DNA of 64,000 nucleotides from Longimonas halophila (GTDB lineage Bacteria > Bacteroidota > Rhodothermia > Rhodothermales > Salinibacteraceae). Positions 17,485 through 27,677 of this stretch are shown here, piece by piece. Numbering within the stretch: position 1 is the first letter of the stretch; the number at the start of each line of letters is the position of its first letter. The stretch covers positions 186,001-250,000 of the forward strand of contig NZ_PDEP01000001.1 in NCBI RefSeq assembly GCF_002554705.1, read 5' to 3'. The position numbers and the translations under genes are program-made. The notes below the pieces were generated by a model. The model ran no database searches. It saw nothing but the letters and a program-made list of their open reading frames with translations, and was not told the origin of the DNA.

Positions 17485-20049
17485 TTATGCGTCAGGCTCA
17501 TCAGCGTCTGGGTCAGGGGGATGCGGAGCGTCGGGGTCCGATGCATCATTGCGACGCCGCCACCAGGGCTGCGCGACCAGTGCGATGATCGTGAGGTACA
17601 CGCTGGCCGTAGCCACCTGCGCAATGACGCCGCCCACGCGGTCGGAGGTCGGCTCGAAGCGCATCGTGAGCGTGTGCTCGCCTTCGGGAATGACCACGCC
17701 GCGCTGCAGATAGTTGACGCGGTGGATGGGCACCGGCTCGCCATTGAGGTAGGCGTTCCAGCCCGCCGGGTAGTAAACTTCGTTCACGACCAAGAGGTGC
17801 TGCCCGCCAGTTTCGACGCTCCACTCGATTTCGGGCGGAGTGAACGTCTGAAGTTCGACTGAAGGCGGGTTATCCTGCGAAATAGCGTCGAGGTCCACAT
17901 CGAGCGGTTCTTCGCGGAAGGCCTGTGCACGCAGGTTGGTGGAGGCATCGCCCAGACGCTCCCATAGCGCGTCCTGGTCGGATTCGACGGTGATGCGATC
18001 TACGAAGAAGGCGCGGGGCAGCGCATCAGGATTTTCGAAGACCTGTAGGCCCGTCCGTTCGTCGCGGTAGACCGGCTCGGTACCAGGAAGCGCCCGCTGC
18101 CCGATGATGTAGCGTCCGGCCATCAGATTGAGCGCGCCTTTGTTGGGACCGGAGCGCTGGTTGGGCTCCAGAATAAAGTCGATGTAGTCCTGGTAGCGCC
18201 GCAGCTTAGCGCCGTGGTATCCACCAATCGACTCGTGGTGATACGACGGCTCGGCGTTGTTCATGGGGTTGAGCGCCATCGGGTAGACACGGAAGTGCCC
18301 TGGCCCGCCTGCGTCTTCGCGCTCGTCGATGAGAAAGCGGTCGAAGTCGTACGTCGCAATCTGTTCCTCGGCACGCTGGTTTGGCGAGAGGTCATCGCGG
18401 CTCAGGTAGCGTTTGCCTACGCCCCACAGATCCACGAGCACGAGCGCAGCGAGCCCGATACCTACGACCCACGGGGCCGTAATGCGCTCGGAGCGGTAGG
18501 CCCAGATGAGCCCCATCGCCAGGATCACGAAAATAAGTGTGCGCTGCGCATCCGCCTGAAGCAAGGCCTGGCGTTCCTGGCGCTGATCGGACAGCTGTGA
18601 GCGAATGAACTGCTGCACTTGCGGATTTTGCAACGAAAGATCGGGCCGCTGCTGCTGAATGGCCTGCTCGATACGGGCACGCTCGTCGGGTTTTTCGAAG
18701 GAGAGCAGCGCGTCGCCGCCGACCCACAAGAGGAGGGTGAGCCCGGCTACAACGCCGAAGGGGAGCAAGCTGTCGCGCATGGAGAGGGCATCTGGGGCTG
18801 GCGTGGAGCGCCGCTTTTTGCGGTTGGGGGCGGGACGTTTGAGCAGCGCTCGCAGTCCAAATGCAGCCAGCAGCACGATGGCGAGCACGGTAATGCTCAT
18901 CCACGTTTCGGGGGTGCGGAAGGCTGAGAAATAAGGGAAGTACTCGAACATCGGGCGGTTCAGCCAGGCGGCGTGGTGGCCCATTGCGAAGAGACCAGTC
19001 GCGAGCGCACCCAGCCCAAGGCTCAAGACGATGCGTGAGCGCACCTTCCAGAGCGCCAGTCCGGCCAGCGCCACGATAATCCCGCCCACGTAGTGCGGTC
19101 CAGAGGTGAAGGGTTTCGGGCCCCAGTAGGTCTGTCCGCCGCCGCCAAAGGCATCGGCCACAAAGAGCGTAAGGAACTCGCTGGGCCCTTGACTCCAGCG
19201 CATGGCGTAGTCCCAGTCAAGACTCCCGCTCCCAGCCTCGCCGCCAGCAGCCGCGCCGCGAATGGAGAAGTCCTTGTACTCGAAGGTGGACCAGTAGGGG
19301 TGGATGACCATGATGAGCCCGACGACGGTGCCCAGCGCGAGCCATGCCGTGGTTTTGAGATGCGGCATCCAGTCAGATTGGCGTCCGGCGCGTATCGTCT
19401 CCACGATCCACCACACCAGCGCCACCATGAGCACGTAGTAGGTGATCTGCGGGTGGTCGGCCCGCAGGTGCAGGCTCAGGGCGGCGCCAAAGAGCAGGCT
19501 GCTAAGCAGGCCGGGCCTTCGCATCCCATACGCAAAGGCCAAGAGCAGATACGGCGCGTAGGCCAGGGCCACGAACTTGGTCTGATGCCCGGCGCCCAGA
19601 ATGATGAAGAGGTAGGTAGTGAACCCGAATCCGAGTGCAGCCAGGAGCGCGGCCCAGCGGTCGCGCACGAGGTAGAGGACCAGCGCGTAGAGCCCTGCCA
19701 TCAACAAAAAGAAGTGCGTGGTGGGCCACAGGTAGGGGCGCAGCGCGTCGACGATGGTGTCGAGCTGGGGGGGGGCGGGCGCATAGCGGATGTGGTAGCC
19801 CGGCATGCCCGAGAATACGTTAGGGGCCCAGAGCGCGGGATCGCCGGTTTCAGCCTCGTACTCCATCATCGCCTCGGCCATGCCGCGCCACTGCACAATG
19901 TCGGAGCCGTGCAGGCCCATTCCATCAAAATGAATCGGCGCAAAGTAGAGCAGCGAGAGCACAAAGAATCCGACCAGCGGGAGCCCGTGGCGCTGCGCCA
20001 TGCGCATGAGGCGGTCGGTGAGCGGGGAGGCGTCAGGCGAATCGGCCAT
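17485..20049 (-). CDS. YfhO-family multi-pass membrane protein (putative membrane glycosyltransferase)
   Basis: 854 residues. A GT-C-like membrane half has about a dozen predicted helices from residue 24 to 540, with an early loop DGMGLHGSDIVQWRG resembling the catalytic first loop of the family. A large soluble C-terminal part (about 560-800) follows, then one final helix (about 805-825) and an acidic proline-rich tail. YfhO proteins of Firmicutes glycosylate lipoteichoic acid; in this group the acceptor is unknown. The downstream GT4 gene is a likely functional partner. The gene ends 109 bases before it and starts 49 bases after gatC. Confidence 0.85.
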   Translation of the reverse strand: MADSPDASPLTDRLMRMAQRHGLPLVGFFVLSLLYFAPIHFDGMGLHGSDIVQWRGMAEAMMEYEAETGDPALWAPNVFSGMPGYHIRYAPAPPQLDTIVDALRPYLWPTTHFFLLMAGLYALVLYLVRDRWAALLAALGFGFTTYLFIILGAGHQTKFVALAYAPYLLLAFAYGMRRPGLLSSLLFGAALSLHLRADHPQITYYVLMVALVWWIVETIRAGRQSDWMPHLKTTAWLALGTVVGLIMVIHPYWSTFEYKDFSIRGAAAGGEAGSGSLDWDYAMRWSQGPSEFLTLFVADAFGGGGQTYWGPKPFTSGPHYVGGIIVALAGLALWKVRSRIVLSLGLGALATGLFAMGHHAAWLNRPMFEYFPYFSAFRTPETWMSITVLAIVLLAAFGLRALLKRPAPNRKKRRSTPAPDALSMRDSLLPFGVVAGLTLLLWVGGDALLSFEKPDERARIEQAIQQQRPDLSLQNPQVQQFIRSQLSDQRQERQALLQADAQRTLIFVILAMGLIWAYRSERITAPWVVGIGLAALVLVDLWGVGKRYLSRDDLSPNQRAEEQIATYDFDRFLIDEREDAGGPGHFRVYPMALNPMNNAEPSYHHESIGGYHGAKLRRYQDYIDFILEPNQRSGPNKGALNLMAGRYIIGQRALPGTEPVYRDERTGLQVFENPDALPRAFFVDRITVESDQDALWERLGDASTNLRAQAFREEPLDVDLDAISQDNPPSVELQTFTPPEIEWSVETGGQHLLVVNEVYYPAGWNAYLNGEPVPIHRVNYLQRGVVIPEGEHTLTMRFEPTSDRVGGVIAQVATASVYLTIIALVAQPWWRRRNDASDPDAPHPPDPDADEPDA

Positions 20050-20098
20050 GCAGGCGGGGGCAGCAACTCAAGAGAGTGTGGAGCGGCGACAGGCGGGG

Positions 20099-20395
20099 CT
20101 ATGCGTCGGTGTCGATGACGCGTGGAACACGCAGGTGCTCGCCGTCGGTGTCGGGGGCGTTCTGCAGGGCCTGTTCTCTGGAGATGCGTGCGTTGGGCTC
20201 GTCGCTGCGCGTCACATTTTCACGGGTCACGCCGTGCGACATGGGCGGTACGCCTGCCGTATCCAGTTCGTTGAGCGTATCGATATGGTCGAGGATACGG
20301 CTCATGTCGCGGGCGAGCCGTTCTTTTTCCTCATCGTCGAACGAGAGGCGGGCCAGTTCAGCCACATGGTCGACATCGTCAGGAGTTACAGGCAT
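20099..20395 (-). CDS. gatC: Aspartyl/glutamyl-tRNA amidotransferase subunit C
   Basis: 98 residues, the standard size. The start at the internal ATG gives MPVTPDDVDHVAELARLSFD, the conserved GatC beginning. The family middle (DMSRILDHIDTLNELDT) and tail are intact. GatC is the small linker subunit of the GatCAB complex that converts Glu-tRNA(Gln) and/or Asp-tRNA(Asn) to the correct aminoacyl form. gatA and gatB are not in the window, so the subunits are encoded apart, as is common in this phylum. Confidence 0.93.
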   Translation of the reverse strand: MPVTPDDVDHVAELARLSFDDEEKERLARDMSRILDHIDTLNELDTAGVPPMSHGVTRENVTRSDEPNARISREQALQNAPDTDGEHLRVPRVIDTDA

Positions 20396-20573
20396 AGAAT
20401 CCGAAGCAAGTAAGCAGTAGCGGCGCGAGGGCAATGCAGCACGCCCCACAGCGTAAGGCTGCAGGGCGTGCGCGAGCAAATGATACGCGCACAGGCGGCT
20501 GCGCTAAAGCGAGGACAGCCTGTGCAGCAGGAGCGTTAAGGAGTTACGCGTAGTAGCCGTGTATCAGAGGCAG

Positions 20574-21413
20574 TTATCGGACGTGGGTTTGCAGGTCTTC
20601 GCGGCGGTGACGCTTGCGGAGCTTGCGGAGCGCTTTCTCTTTGATCTGACGCACACGCTCGCGGGTGAGGCCGAAGCGCTTGCCAATCTCTTCGAGGGTG
20701 AGCGGGTGCTCGCGCCCAATGCCGAAGTAGAGGCGCGTGATTTCGGCCTCGCGGTCTTCGAGCAGATTCAGCGCCCGCTCGATGTCGATCTTGACAGATT
20801 CCCCGAGCATTTCGTCGTCGGGCGAATCCGATTCGTCGTCGGGCAGCACGTCGAGGAGGCTGTTGTCGTCCTCTTCGTTGAAGGGGGCGTCGACCGAGAG
20901 GTGGCGGCTGGTGTGCTGCAGAGCCTCGCGCACCTTCTTAGGTTCGATTTCGAGCTCGTCGGCCAGCTCTTCGATGTTGGGCTTGCGCTCATACTCTTGC
21001 TGCAGGCGGGCGCTGGCTTTGCGGATCTTCGAGATCACGCCGATGCGGTTGAGCGGCAGGCGCACTACGCGGCTCTGCTCAGCCAACGCTTGCAAGATCG
21101 CCTGGCGAATCCACCAGACAGCATAGGAGATGAATTTGAAGCCACGGGTTTCATCGAATCGCTTCGCGGCTTTGATGAGGCCGTAATTGCCCTCGTTGAT
21201 CAGGTCAGAGAGCGAAAGCCCCTGGCCCTGGTACTTCTTAGCCACCGAAACGACAAAGCGCAGATTGGCGCGGGTGAGCTCGTGCAGGGCCTCTTCGTCG
21301 CCCTGTTTGATGCGTCGGGCCAGTTCCACTTCCTCTTCGGCTTCGAGCAGGTCGATTTTGCCGATCTCTTGGAGGTACTGGTCCAACATGCGTTGCTCGC
21401 GCGGAACGTACAT
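20574..21413 (-). CDS. rpoD: Primary RNA polymerase sigma factor (short Bacteroidota type)
   Basis: 279 residues from the ATG at 21413 (a TTG nine codons upstream is possible). Region 1.2 ([19 protein letters not shown]), region 2 ([19 protein letters not shown], then [15 protein letters not shown]), region 3 and region 4 ([20 protein letters not shown]) are complete. It lacks the long acidic region 1.1 of proteobacterial sigma-70, as in the Bacteroidota principal sigma factor, which recognises a different -33/-7 promoter and works with SD-poor leaders. An acidic insertion ([10 protein letters not shown]) between regions 3 and 4 fits a halophile. Upstream is a 460-base non-coding region. Confidence 0.93.
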   Translation of the reverse strand: MYVPREQRMLDQYLQEIGKIDLLEAEEEVELARRIKQGDEEALHELTRANLRFVVSVAKKYQGQGLSLSDLINEGNYGLIKAAKRFDETRGFKFISYAVWWIRQAILQALAEQSRVVRLPLNRIGVISKIRKASARLQQEYERKPNIEELADELEIEPKKVREALQHTSRHLSVDAPFNEEDDNSLLDVLPDDESDSPDDEMLGESVKIDIERALNLLEDREAEITRLYFGIGREHPLTLEEIGKRFGLTRERVRQIKEKALRKLRKRHRREDLQTHVR

Positions 21414-21876
21414 ATAACGCCTGGGGGTTTGTGGATGCAAGGGGTACGAGAAGGATGCAGGGGCCTACGCGGCACAGCATCCGTAATACAGCAGGCCGGT
21501 CAGGCCTGGCCGGAGGCTGTGTGGTAAGAATGCCGATCAGAGGCCCTGGGAACGGTCGAGAGCAGAAGGTGAAAGAGCCCTGTACGGGCGCGGCATACCG
21601 CACTGCGTGCAGTAGCGTGGGGCGTGCCAGGGGCGTGCGTATCAGCAGTAGCGTGCCGCCGGGGCAGGCACAAAGGAAAGAGCGAAACGAGCCGGGCGCT
21701 GTCCGTTCGAGAAGAGAAGTAGGGGACCACTGCGGTATTGCTGTTTCCTACAGGAATGGATGGAGCGCGCGGTGCCATTTCAGCACGTACCATGTAACGG
21801 CTTGTTCCAAACATACGTGTACCTATCGGTGTTCAGCGGCTCTCCCGGCTCTCGTTAGGTGAGAAGACGAAGTAGC
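21414..21876. other. Intergenic region upstream of the primary sigma factor gene
   Basis: About 460 bases between two minus-strand genes: the leader and promoter of the sigma factor gene plus the 3' side of the GH3-type gene. Words like GTAGCGTG(C/G) recur near 21610-21655, but no folded RNA, repeat family or open frame with protein-like content could be supported. Confidence 0.4.
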
Positions 21877-23448
21877 CTACTGCAGCGTAATCGACGATGA
21901 GACTACTGTCGAGCGCGAGGGCTGTGCTCTTAAAATCCCCTCGGCCACGGTGCGCTCTGTACTCATACGAGGTACTTTGGTCTGCCCGCTGATGCGATCT
22001 TTCGTTGCTTGCAGCCAGGCATAAAACGTGCCTTCTGCGACGGCTGTAATCTGTGGTGCGCGCATCACGTCCGATTCGCGGCGGATGTGGTAGTGCCGGT
22101 TCACACGGTCGAGATACGTATCAACCGTGTCGCGAAAGGCATCAAGGTCGCCCGGCATCTTATCGAACTCGATAATCCACTCATGCTGCGGGGGAGCGTC
22201 GTCGTGGGCGGGGGCGGGAGCCACATGGTAGTGGTGAAACGAAGCGCCGGTCGCGTCACAGGCTTCGTAGAGCGCATCGCGCACCTCATCGGCAAAAATG
22301 GCCTCGCCAAACGTGTCGATCATTTCGCTGGTACGCCCGGCCACCTCAATTTTGAACGGGTGGCGCTGGGTAAACTGCACCACATCGCCCACATCGTACG
22401 ACCACAGCCCGCTGTACGACGTCACATATAATGCATAGCGCACGTCGGTCTCTACGGTGGCAATGGTGTGGCGCGTGGGATTCGCAGACCCGTACTCATC
22501 CATCGGCACGAACTCGTAGAACACGCCGTTGTTGAGATGCAGCAGGAGGGCGTCGTCATCGCGGGCATTCTGGAAGGCGAAAAAGCCCTCCGATGCGCCG
22601 TAGGTTTCAATAAAGTCGATGGGGCCGCCCACAATATCCTCCAGCTGGTCGCGGTACGAACTGAGCGCCACCCCGCCCGAGATATACAGTTGCAGGTTGG
22701 GCCACACCTCGTGTACAGTGGTAGCATGTGCATCGTAGCGCCGGTTGTGCGCCGCAATGACGTGCTCGAAGAGCTTCTTGGCCCACGAGGGCACCATCAC
22801 AATCAGCCGGATGTCCTGGTCAACGGTGCGCTCGGCAATAGTACGCAGCTTCTCTTCCCAGCTTGGAAGGAATGCGATCTCGTTAGGTACGGCCTGATAC
22901 AGCGCTTTAAAGAAGCCCGGAGCGTGTTTGGCCAGGATGCCGCTCACCTCGCCCGCATAGGTGCCTGGATAATCGGGATCTTCGCTGACGCTTCCGGGCA
23001 GCGTTAGGTGGCGTCCCAGCAGGTACTGCCACTTGTGGGTGTCGAGCAGGTAATGCAGCCCCACGCCCACGCTAAAGCCCCGGTTGGCGTCGATGGTGGC
23101 TTGCGAGACGGGCAGCACCTTGCCGTTTGATACGGTGCCACTGGACACCGCAAAGTGCGTGGCGCGGCCCGGCCACATAACATCTTCGGCGCCCTCACGA
23201 ACGCGTGTGGCGTCAGCAGCAAGGTCGTCGTAGCTGTGCAATGGCACGCGCTCCTGGTAGGCCGCCACCACGTCGCGCTGCCGGGCAATGTCGGCAAACC
23301 CGTAGCGCTGGCCCCACTCGGTGGCTGCGGCGTGGTTGAGCATAGAGCGCAGCAGGTGACGCTGCGTATCGACGGGATCATCCAGAAACGTTCGTACGCG
23401 CTCAAGGGGGCCTACGCGGTGCAGCAGCGCACGAAGAAGAGCGAACAT
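21877..23448 (-). CDS. GH3-family acyl-adenylating (amido-synthetase-like) protein
   Basis: 523 residues from the ATG giving MFALLRALLHRVGP. It belongs to the GH3/auxin-responsive-promoter family of the ANL adenylating superfamily. Recognisable are the ATP-loop-like AVSSGTVSNGKVLPVS (near 100-115), the motif IETYGASEGFFAFQ (near 285-298) and YDVGDVVQF (near 360-370). Plant members conjugate amino acids to jasmonate or auxin; bacterial members are common in Bacteroidota but have no assigned substrate. It is divergently transcribed from folP with about 206 bases between them. Family sure, reaction only inferred as carboxylate activation. Confidence 0.85.
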   Translation of the reverse strand: MFALLRALLHRVGPLERVRTFLDDPVDTQRHLLRSMLNHAAATEWGQRYGFADIARQRDVVAAYQERVPLHSYDDLAADATRVREGAEDVMWPGRATHFAVSSGTVSNGKVLPVSQATIDANRGFSVGVGLHYLLDTHKWQYLLGRHLTLPGSVSEDPDYPGTYAGEVSGILAKHAPGFFKALYQAVPNEIAFLPSWEEKLRTIAERTVDQDIRLIVMVPSWAKKLFEHVIAAHNRRYDAHATTVHEVWPNLQLYISGGVALSSYRDQLEDIVGGPIDFIETYGASEGFFAFQNARDDDALLLHLNNGVFYEFVPMDEYGSANPTRHTIATVETDVRYALYVTSYSGLWSYDVGDVVQFTQRHPFKIEVAGRTSEMIDTFGEAIFADEVRDALYEACDATGASFHHYHVAPAPAHDDAPPQHEWIIEFDKMPGDLDAFRDTVDTYLDRVNRHYHIRRESDVMRAPQITAVAEGTFYAWLQATKDRISGQTKVPRMSTERTVAEGILRAQPSRSTVVSSSITLQ

Positions 23449-23654
23449 AAGAGGCACAGTCAATGAGAGAAACAGCGAGTGCGCCGGAGCCACATTCGTC
23501 ACGTTCCTGGTTTGTAAACACACAGCACCAGCACAGCCTACCAATTTTCCGCCAAACCTGGCATGGGATCTGCCTTTTTAGCGCGATCGTTGGTATTCTT
23601 TCATGTTTGAAAGGTTCGCTCACCGGTCAATATTTCAAGCGCTGCCTCAACCGC

Positions 23655-24563
23655 ATGACTGCCACGGCTTCCACCCGCCACGTGCTTCAATGCAAAGCAC
23701 ACCCGCTCGATTGCCGCACCACCACGCGCATCCTGGGCGTGCTGAACGTGACGCCCGATTCGTTTTCGGATGGCGGAAAATATATGGCGGTAGAGGATGC
23801 GGTGGCACGCGCCCTTGCGATGCGTGATGCCGGGGCTGACGTAATCGACATTGGGGGCGAGTCGACGCGACCGTCGGGGCGCGAGTACGGAAGCGGGGCG
23901 GCAAAGGTGGCCCGTCAGGAAGAGATCGACCGGGTGGTGCCGGTGGTAAAACGGCTGCATGAGGAGGACCCCGAGCTGCTTCTTTCGGTGGACACGTACA
24001 AGCCCGAGGTCGCAGAGGCGGCCCTGAAAGCGGGCGCGCACATCATTAACGACATCACTGGCCTGCGCATCCACCCCGAAACGGCGGAGGTAGCGGCCGA
24101 TCACGGGGCGCCGCTCATTGTGATGCACTCGTTGGGGCGCCCCGGCGCGATGCCGCACGGCCAGACGTACGGCAACCTGATGCAGGCGGTGTGTGATGGA
24201 CTCGAACAGGCCGTGGCGCGCGCTGCATCTGCAGGGGTAGACGATATTGTGGTGGACCCCGGATTCGGGTTTGCAAAGTCGCATGCCGATAACTTGCGCT
24301 TGATTAACGCGTTAGACAGGCTCACGGCGCTGGAACGCCCGATCCTTATAGGCGTGTCTCGCAAAAGCAGTATCGGAGCCGCCCTTGGAACGCCCGATGC
24401 ACCAGCACCGGTAGGCAAGCGCCTACATGGCTCCCTCGCCGCTACGGCGCTGGCGGTGCAGCAGGGCGCCCGCCTGGTGCGTACGCACGACGTAGCCGCC
24501 ACCGCCGAAGCGCTCCGCGTGGCCGACGCCGTGCGCGACCCCGACCGCCTGTCTCTGGACTAA
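23655..24563 (+). CDS. folP: Dihydropteroate synthase
   Basis: 302 residues. TIM-barrel enzyme joining 6-hydroxymethyl-dihydropterin diphosphate and p-aminobenzoate in folate synthesis. Both PROSITE-type signatures are present: ILGVLNVTPDSFSDGGKY and DVIDIGGESTRPSG, as are the later VDPGFGFAKS, GVSRKS and VRTHDV segments. The start is the ATG at 23655, consistent with usual length. Only 17 bases separate it from cdaA, the conserved Bacteroidota pairing of folate and c-di-AMP genes. Confidence 0.96.
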   Translation: MTATASTRHVLQCKAHPLDCRTTTRILGVLNVTPDSFSDGGKYMAVEDAVARALAMRDAGADVIDIGGESTRPSGREYGSGAAKVARQEEIDRVVPVVKRLHEEDPELLLSVDTYKPEVAEAALKAGAHIINDITGLRIHPETAEVAADHGAPLIVMHSLGRPGAMPHGQTYGNLMQAVCDGLEQAVARAASAGVDDIVVDPGFGFAKSHADNLRLINALDRLTALERPILIGVSRKSSIGAALGTPDAPAPVGKRLHGSLAATALAVQQGARLVRTHDVAATAEALRVADAVRDPDRLSLD

Positions 24564-24580
24564 CGACTGCCCTGCCACTG

Positions 24581-25375
24581 GTGACGCTTCTTGAGATCCT
24601 GGATATTGGGGCAGGCGATTTCTTTGAGATCGCGCTGGTGTCGTTTCTGATGTATCAGCTCTACCGGCTGATGAAGGGCACCATCGCGGTGCAAATTTCG
24701 CTCGGTCTGGGGGCGCTCTTCGCCATTCAACTGGTGGTGTGGGTGCTTGACATGAAGGTGCTGAACATGGTATTCAGCTACTTCAATCAGGTCTTTGTGC
24801 TGGCGATTATCATCATCTTTCAGCCCGAGATTCGGCGTCTCCTTCTGTTGCTGGGCCGCAACCCGCTCATCCGCCAATTTGTGTCAACCGATAGCCAGGA
24901 AGAGGTCATCAAGGCCACGGTGTCTGCCGTCGATCATATGAGCGATACGAAGCAGGGGGCGCTTCTTGCGTTTCAGCGCACGACCGGATTGCGCAGCTAC
25001 ATTGAAACCGGTGAGGTCATTCAGTCGGAGGTCACGCGCGACTTGCTGCTGACGATCTTCAACAAGGAGACGCCGCTGCACGACGGTGCCGTCATCATTG
25101 CCGACCGGCGACTGGAGGCGGCGCGCTGCATCCTGCCCGTGTCGACCAGCATGAAGCTGAGTCCGCAACTGGGCTTGCGGCACCGAGCAGGCGTTGGGCT
25201 CACTGAACAGACCGACGCATTTGTGGTGATTGTGTCGGAGGAGACGGGCAACATCTCCATCTCGCGCGATGGCGCGCTCATCTCCAACATCACGCCCAAC
25301 GAACTTTCCACGTACCTGCGCAATGCGCTGGGCTCGTCTTCAGACCGCCGCCGCGCCAAGCAACGCGCTGCGTAG
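24581..25375 (+). CDS. cdaA: Membrane diadenylate cyclase
   Basis: 264 residues from a GTG start. Makes cyclic di-AMP from two ATP. Three N-terminal membrane helices (about 15-30, 36-57, 62-80) are followed by a short coiled linker and the DAC domain (about 105-245) with the active-site motifs DGA (168-170, PLHDGAVII) and RHR (200-202, GLRHRAGVGL). c-di-AMP controls potassium and compatible-solute transport, which fits a salt-adapted cell. It is probably cotranscribed with folP (17-base gap) and pcm downstream. No YbbR/CdaR partner is adjacent. Confidence 0.95.
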   Translation: MTLLEILDIGAGDFFEIALVSFLMYQLYRLMKGTIAVQISLGLGALFAIQLVVWVLDMKVLNMVFSYFNQVFVLAIIIIFQPEIRRLLLLLGRNPLIRQFVSTDSQEEVIKATVSAVDHMSDTKQGALLAFQRTTGLRSYIETGEVIQSEVTRDLLLTIFNKETPLHDGAVIIADRRLEAARCILPVSTSMKLSPQLGLRHRAGVGLTEQTDAFVVIVSEETGNISISRDGALISNITPNELSTYLRNALGSSSDRRRAKQRAA

Positions 25376-25448
25376 TGGATCCGTTAACACACCCAAGCCG
25401 TGCGCTTCAACCGCGCTTCGTCAGTCTTTTCCCTGTTGGCCTTCTGCC

Positions 25449-26099
25449 ATGCCTGCTTCCTATGCCGATCGTTTGTACCGTACGCGCCGCCGGGCGTTGG
25501 TCGACCATTTGCGGGAGCGTGGTATCTCGAACGAGCGGGTGTTGAACGCCATTGAGGCGGTACCACGCCATGCGTTCGTTGAACCGGCGTTTCAGGAGCG
25601 CGCGTACGAAGACGAAGCACTGCCCATTGGGCGCAGCCAGACCATCTCGCAGCCGTTTACGGTGGCGTACCAGACCAGTCTGCTTGACCCGCAGCCCGGC
25701 GAGCGTATTCTGGAGGTGGGCACCGGGAGCGGCTACCAGGCGGCGGTGCTTTGTGAGATGGAGGCGCAGGTGTTTTCAGTGGAGCGGCACAAGGCGCTTC
25801 TGGAGCGCGCCAAACGCACGCTGAAGCAGCTAAGCTACCGAGTGCGCACGCGTCACAACGACGGCACCCAGGGCTGGCCCGGCCTGGCGCCCTACCACGG
25901 CATCCTCGTAACCGCAGGCGCTCAGGAGGTGCCACAGCCGCTGCTCGATCAACTCCGTCCCGATGGCGGACGCCTCATCATTCCTGTGGGGCCGGAGGGC
26001 GAGCATGTCATGCACCGCATCGTACGCACCGACGAGGATACCTACGAGCACGAAACGCTTGGCACGTTTCGCTTTGTCCCGCTGGTACCCGAGTCGTAG
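25449..26099 (+). CDS. pcm: Protein-L-isoaspartate O-methyltransferase
   Basis: 216 residues. SAM-dependent repair enzyme that methylates isoaspartyl residues in aged proteins. The start is the ATG giving MPASYADRLYRTRRR; the frame is open further upstream inside cdaA but that part is not protein-like. Motifs: substrate-side VPRHAFVEPAF, SQTISQPF, SAM motif I VLEVGTGSGYQ-like (ILEVGTGSGYQAA), and LVTAGAQEVPQPLL. It lies 73 bases after cdaA on the same strand and likely ends this operon. Confidence 0.95.
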   Translation: MPASYADRLYRTRRRALVDHLRERGISNERVLNAIEAVPRHAFVEPAFQERAYEDEALPIGRSQTISQPFTVAYQTSLLDPQPGERILEVGTGSGYQAAVLCEMEAQVFSVERHKALLERAKRTLKQLSYRVRTRHNDGTQGWPGLAPYHGILVTAGAQEVPQPLLDQLRPDGGRLIIPVGPEGEHVMHRIVRTDEDTYEHETLGTFRFVPLVPES

Positions 26100-26692
26100 G
26101 GTGCGCCTGTTCCAACTCATCTCCCCATTGCGCGCTCTGTTCTTCTCTCCAGCGTTTGGGGGGCGGTGATATGACGTGCCCAACGGGGAAAGCAGCCTAC
26201 TGGGCCGTACGGTGCAGACCTTGCACAACGGTCCGATGGCGCCGGGGCGCCGCTACAATCTCACTGTCGAGGGACATCGACTTTTGGGCCGACTGTACTT
26301 CCGGGGGCGATCGGTGATGCGTTTTCCAAACCCCGCCGCGTGACGGTCGTCCGGTAGCCCGTCGCAAATAGCATCAGCGCTATCGAGGGTGTGTTGCGGG
26401 TGATCCGGGCAGCGAACTGGGTAAACATACAAGATCATCCCATGCTACGATCATCAAAGCCGGTTGTCTGCGGGTACGTAAACCAGTAAAACATAAACTG
26501 GGCATGTCGGAAAAGCCTATGCCGGAGATGTCCGTGCTGGGCAGCGGCGCGCCCAGTCTCCAGCTACTGGTGTGTTTCCTCCATCACGTAGCATTGAAAC
26601 AGCACCTTGACTTCGAATCCGCTACGCTGCGAGGGAGCACCTACCGTCCTCTTTTTCGAACTACCTTTTCTGCACAAACCTTCCTGCGACCT
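26100..26692. other. Intergenic region upstream of gnd
   Basis: About 590 bases with no gene I can support. Short frames on both strands lack family resemblance. The segment 26250-26430 keeps coding-like GC content but has stops in every frame, so it could be the remains of a lost gene. The promoter of the gnd-zwf-pgl set should lie in the last 200 bases. Confidence 0.4.
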
Positions 26693-27604
26693 ATGAAGAT
26701 TGGAATGATCGGACTTGGCAAAATGGGCGCTAACATGTCGCGTCGGCTCATGAACGACGGTCATGAGGTCGTTGGTTTTGACCTTGACGAAAAAGCAGTC
26801 CAGGAGCTCGAATCAGACGGGGCCGACGGCGCCACTGCGCTTGACGTACTGGTCGGCCAGCTCGACCCGCCGCGCGTGTGTTGGATGATGGTGCCCGCTG
26901 GCGAGGCCGTGGACGCCACCATTAACGAGGTACTGCCCCATCTCAATGCGGGCGATATCCTTGTGGACGGGGGCAACTCGAACTACAAGGATACCCTCCG
27001 CCGGGCCGACCGGGCGAAAGAGGCGGGTATGCACTATGTCGACGTAGGCACCTCGGGCGGGGTGTGGGGCTTAAAAGAGGGCTATTCGATGATGGTTGGC
27101 GGCCCCGATGAAGCGATCAACCACCTGCGTCCGGCCTTCGAAACCCTCGCGCCGGGCCCAGACAAAGGGTGGGGGCACATGGGTGCGGTCGGATCGGGCC
27201 ACTTTGTGAAGATGGTCCACAACGGCATCGAGTATGGCGTGATGCAGGCCTACGCGGAGGGTTTCGACATCCTGCAGGCGAAGGAAGAGTTCGACCTCGA
27301 CCTGAAGGACGTGGCAGAAACCTGGCGTTTTGGGAGCGTCATCCGCTCGTGGCTCTTGGACCTCACCGCTCGTGCGCTTGACGACGACCCGGACCTGCCT
27401 GACATTGCCCCCTGGGTCGACGATTCTGGCGAGGGCCGCTGGACGGTCAAGGAGGCCATTGACCTCGACGTCCCTGCACCGGTCATCACCGACGCCCTGA
27501 TCTCGCGGCTCGACTCTCGCGCGGAAAACTCGTACACCCACAAGCTGCTCGCCGCCATGCGTAATCAGTTTGGGGGCCACGACGTGAAGGCGTCAGATGA
27601 GTAG
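26693..27604 (+). CDS. gnd: 6-phosphogluconate dehydrogenase, short form
   Basis: 303 residues from ATG 26693, where MKIGMIGLGKMGANM gives the Rossmann GxGxxG motif. The catalytic segment DGGNSNYKDT and the GTSGGVWGLKEGY and KMVHNGIEYG motifs are intact. It oxidatively decarboxylates 6-phosphogluconate to ribulose 5-phosphate. The length (about 300 rather than 470) identifies the short GndA/YqeC type, lacking the long C-terminal helical extension; members are often NAD-preferring. It opens the gnd-zwf-pgl cluster encoding the whole oxidative pentose phosphate branch. Confidence 0.93.
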   Translation: MKIGMIGLGKMGANMSRRLMNDGHEVVGFDLDEKAVQELESDGADGATALDVLVGQLDPPRVCWMMVPAGEAVDATINEVLPHLNAGDILVDGGNSNYKDTLRRADRAKEAGMHYVDVGTSGGVWGLKEGYSMMVGGPDEAINHLRPAFETLAPGPDKGWGHMGAVGSGHFVKMVHNGIEYGVMQAYAEGFDILQAKEEFDLDLKDVAETWRFGSVIRSWLLDLTARALDDDPDLPDIAPWVDDSGEGRWTVKEAIDLDVPAPVITDALISRLDSRAENSYTHKLLAAMRNQFGGHDVKASDE

Positions 27605-27677
27605 GCGTATTTTCCACACGTTCTGCAGGCCCTGATCCATGTATGAGCCTTACCCAGTACGAAGCGCATAACGCCCT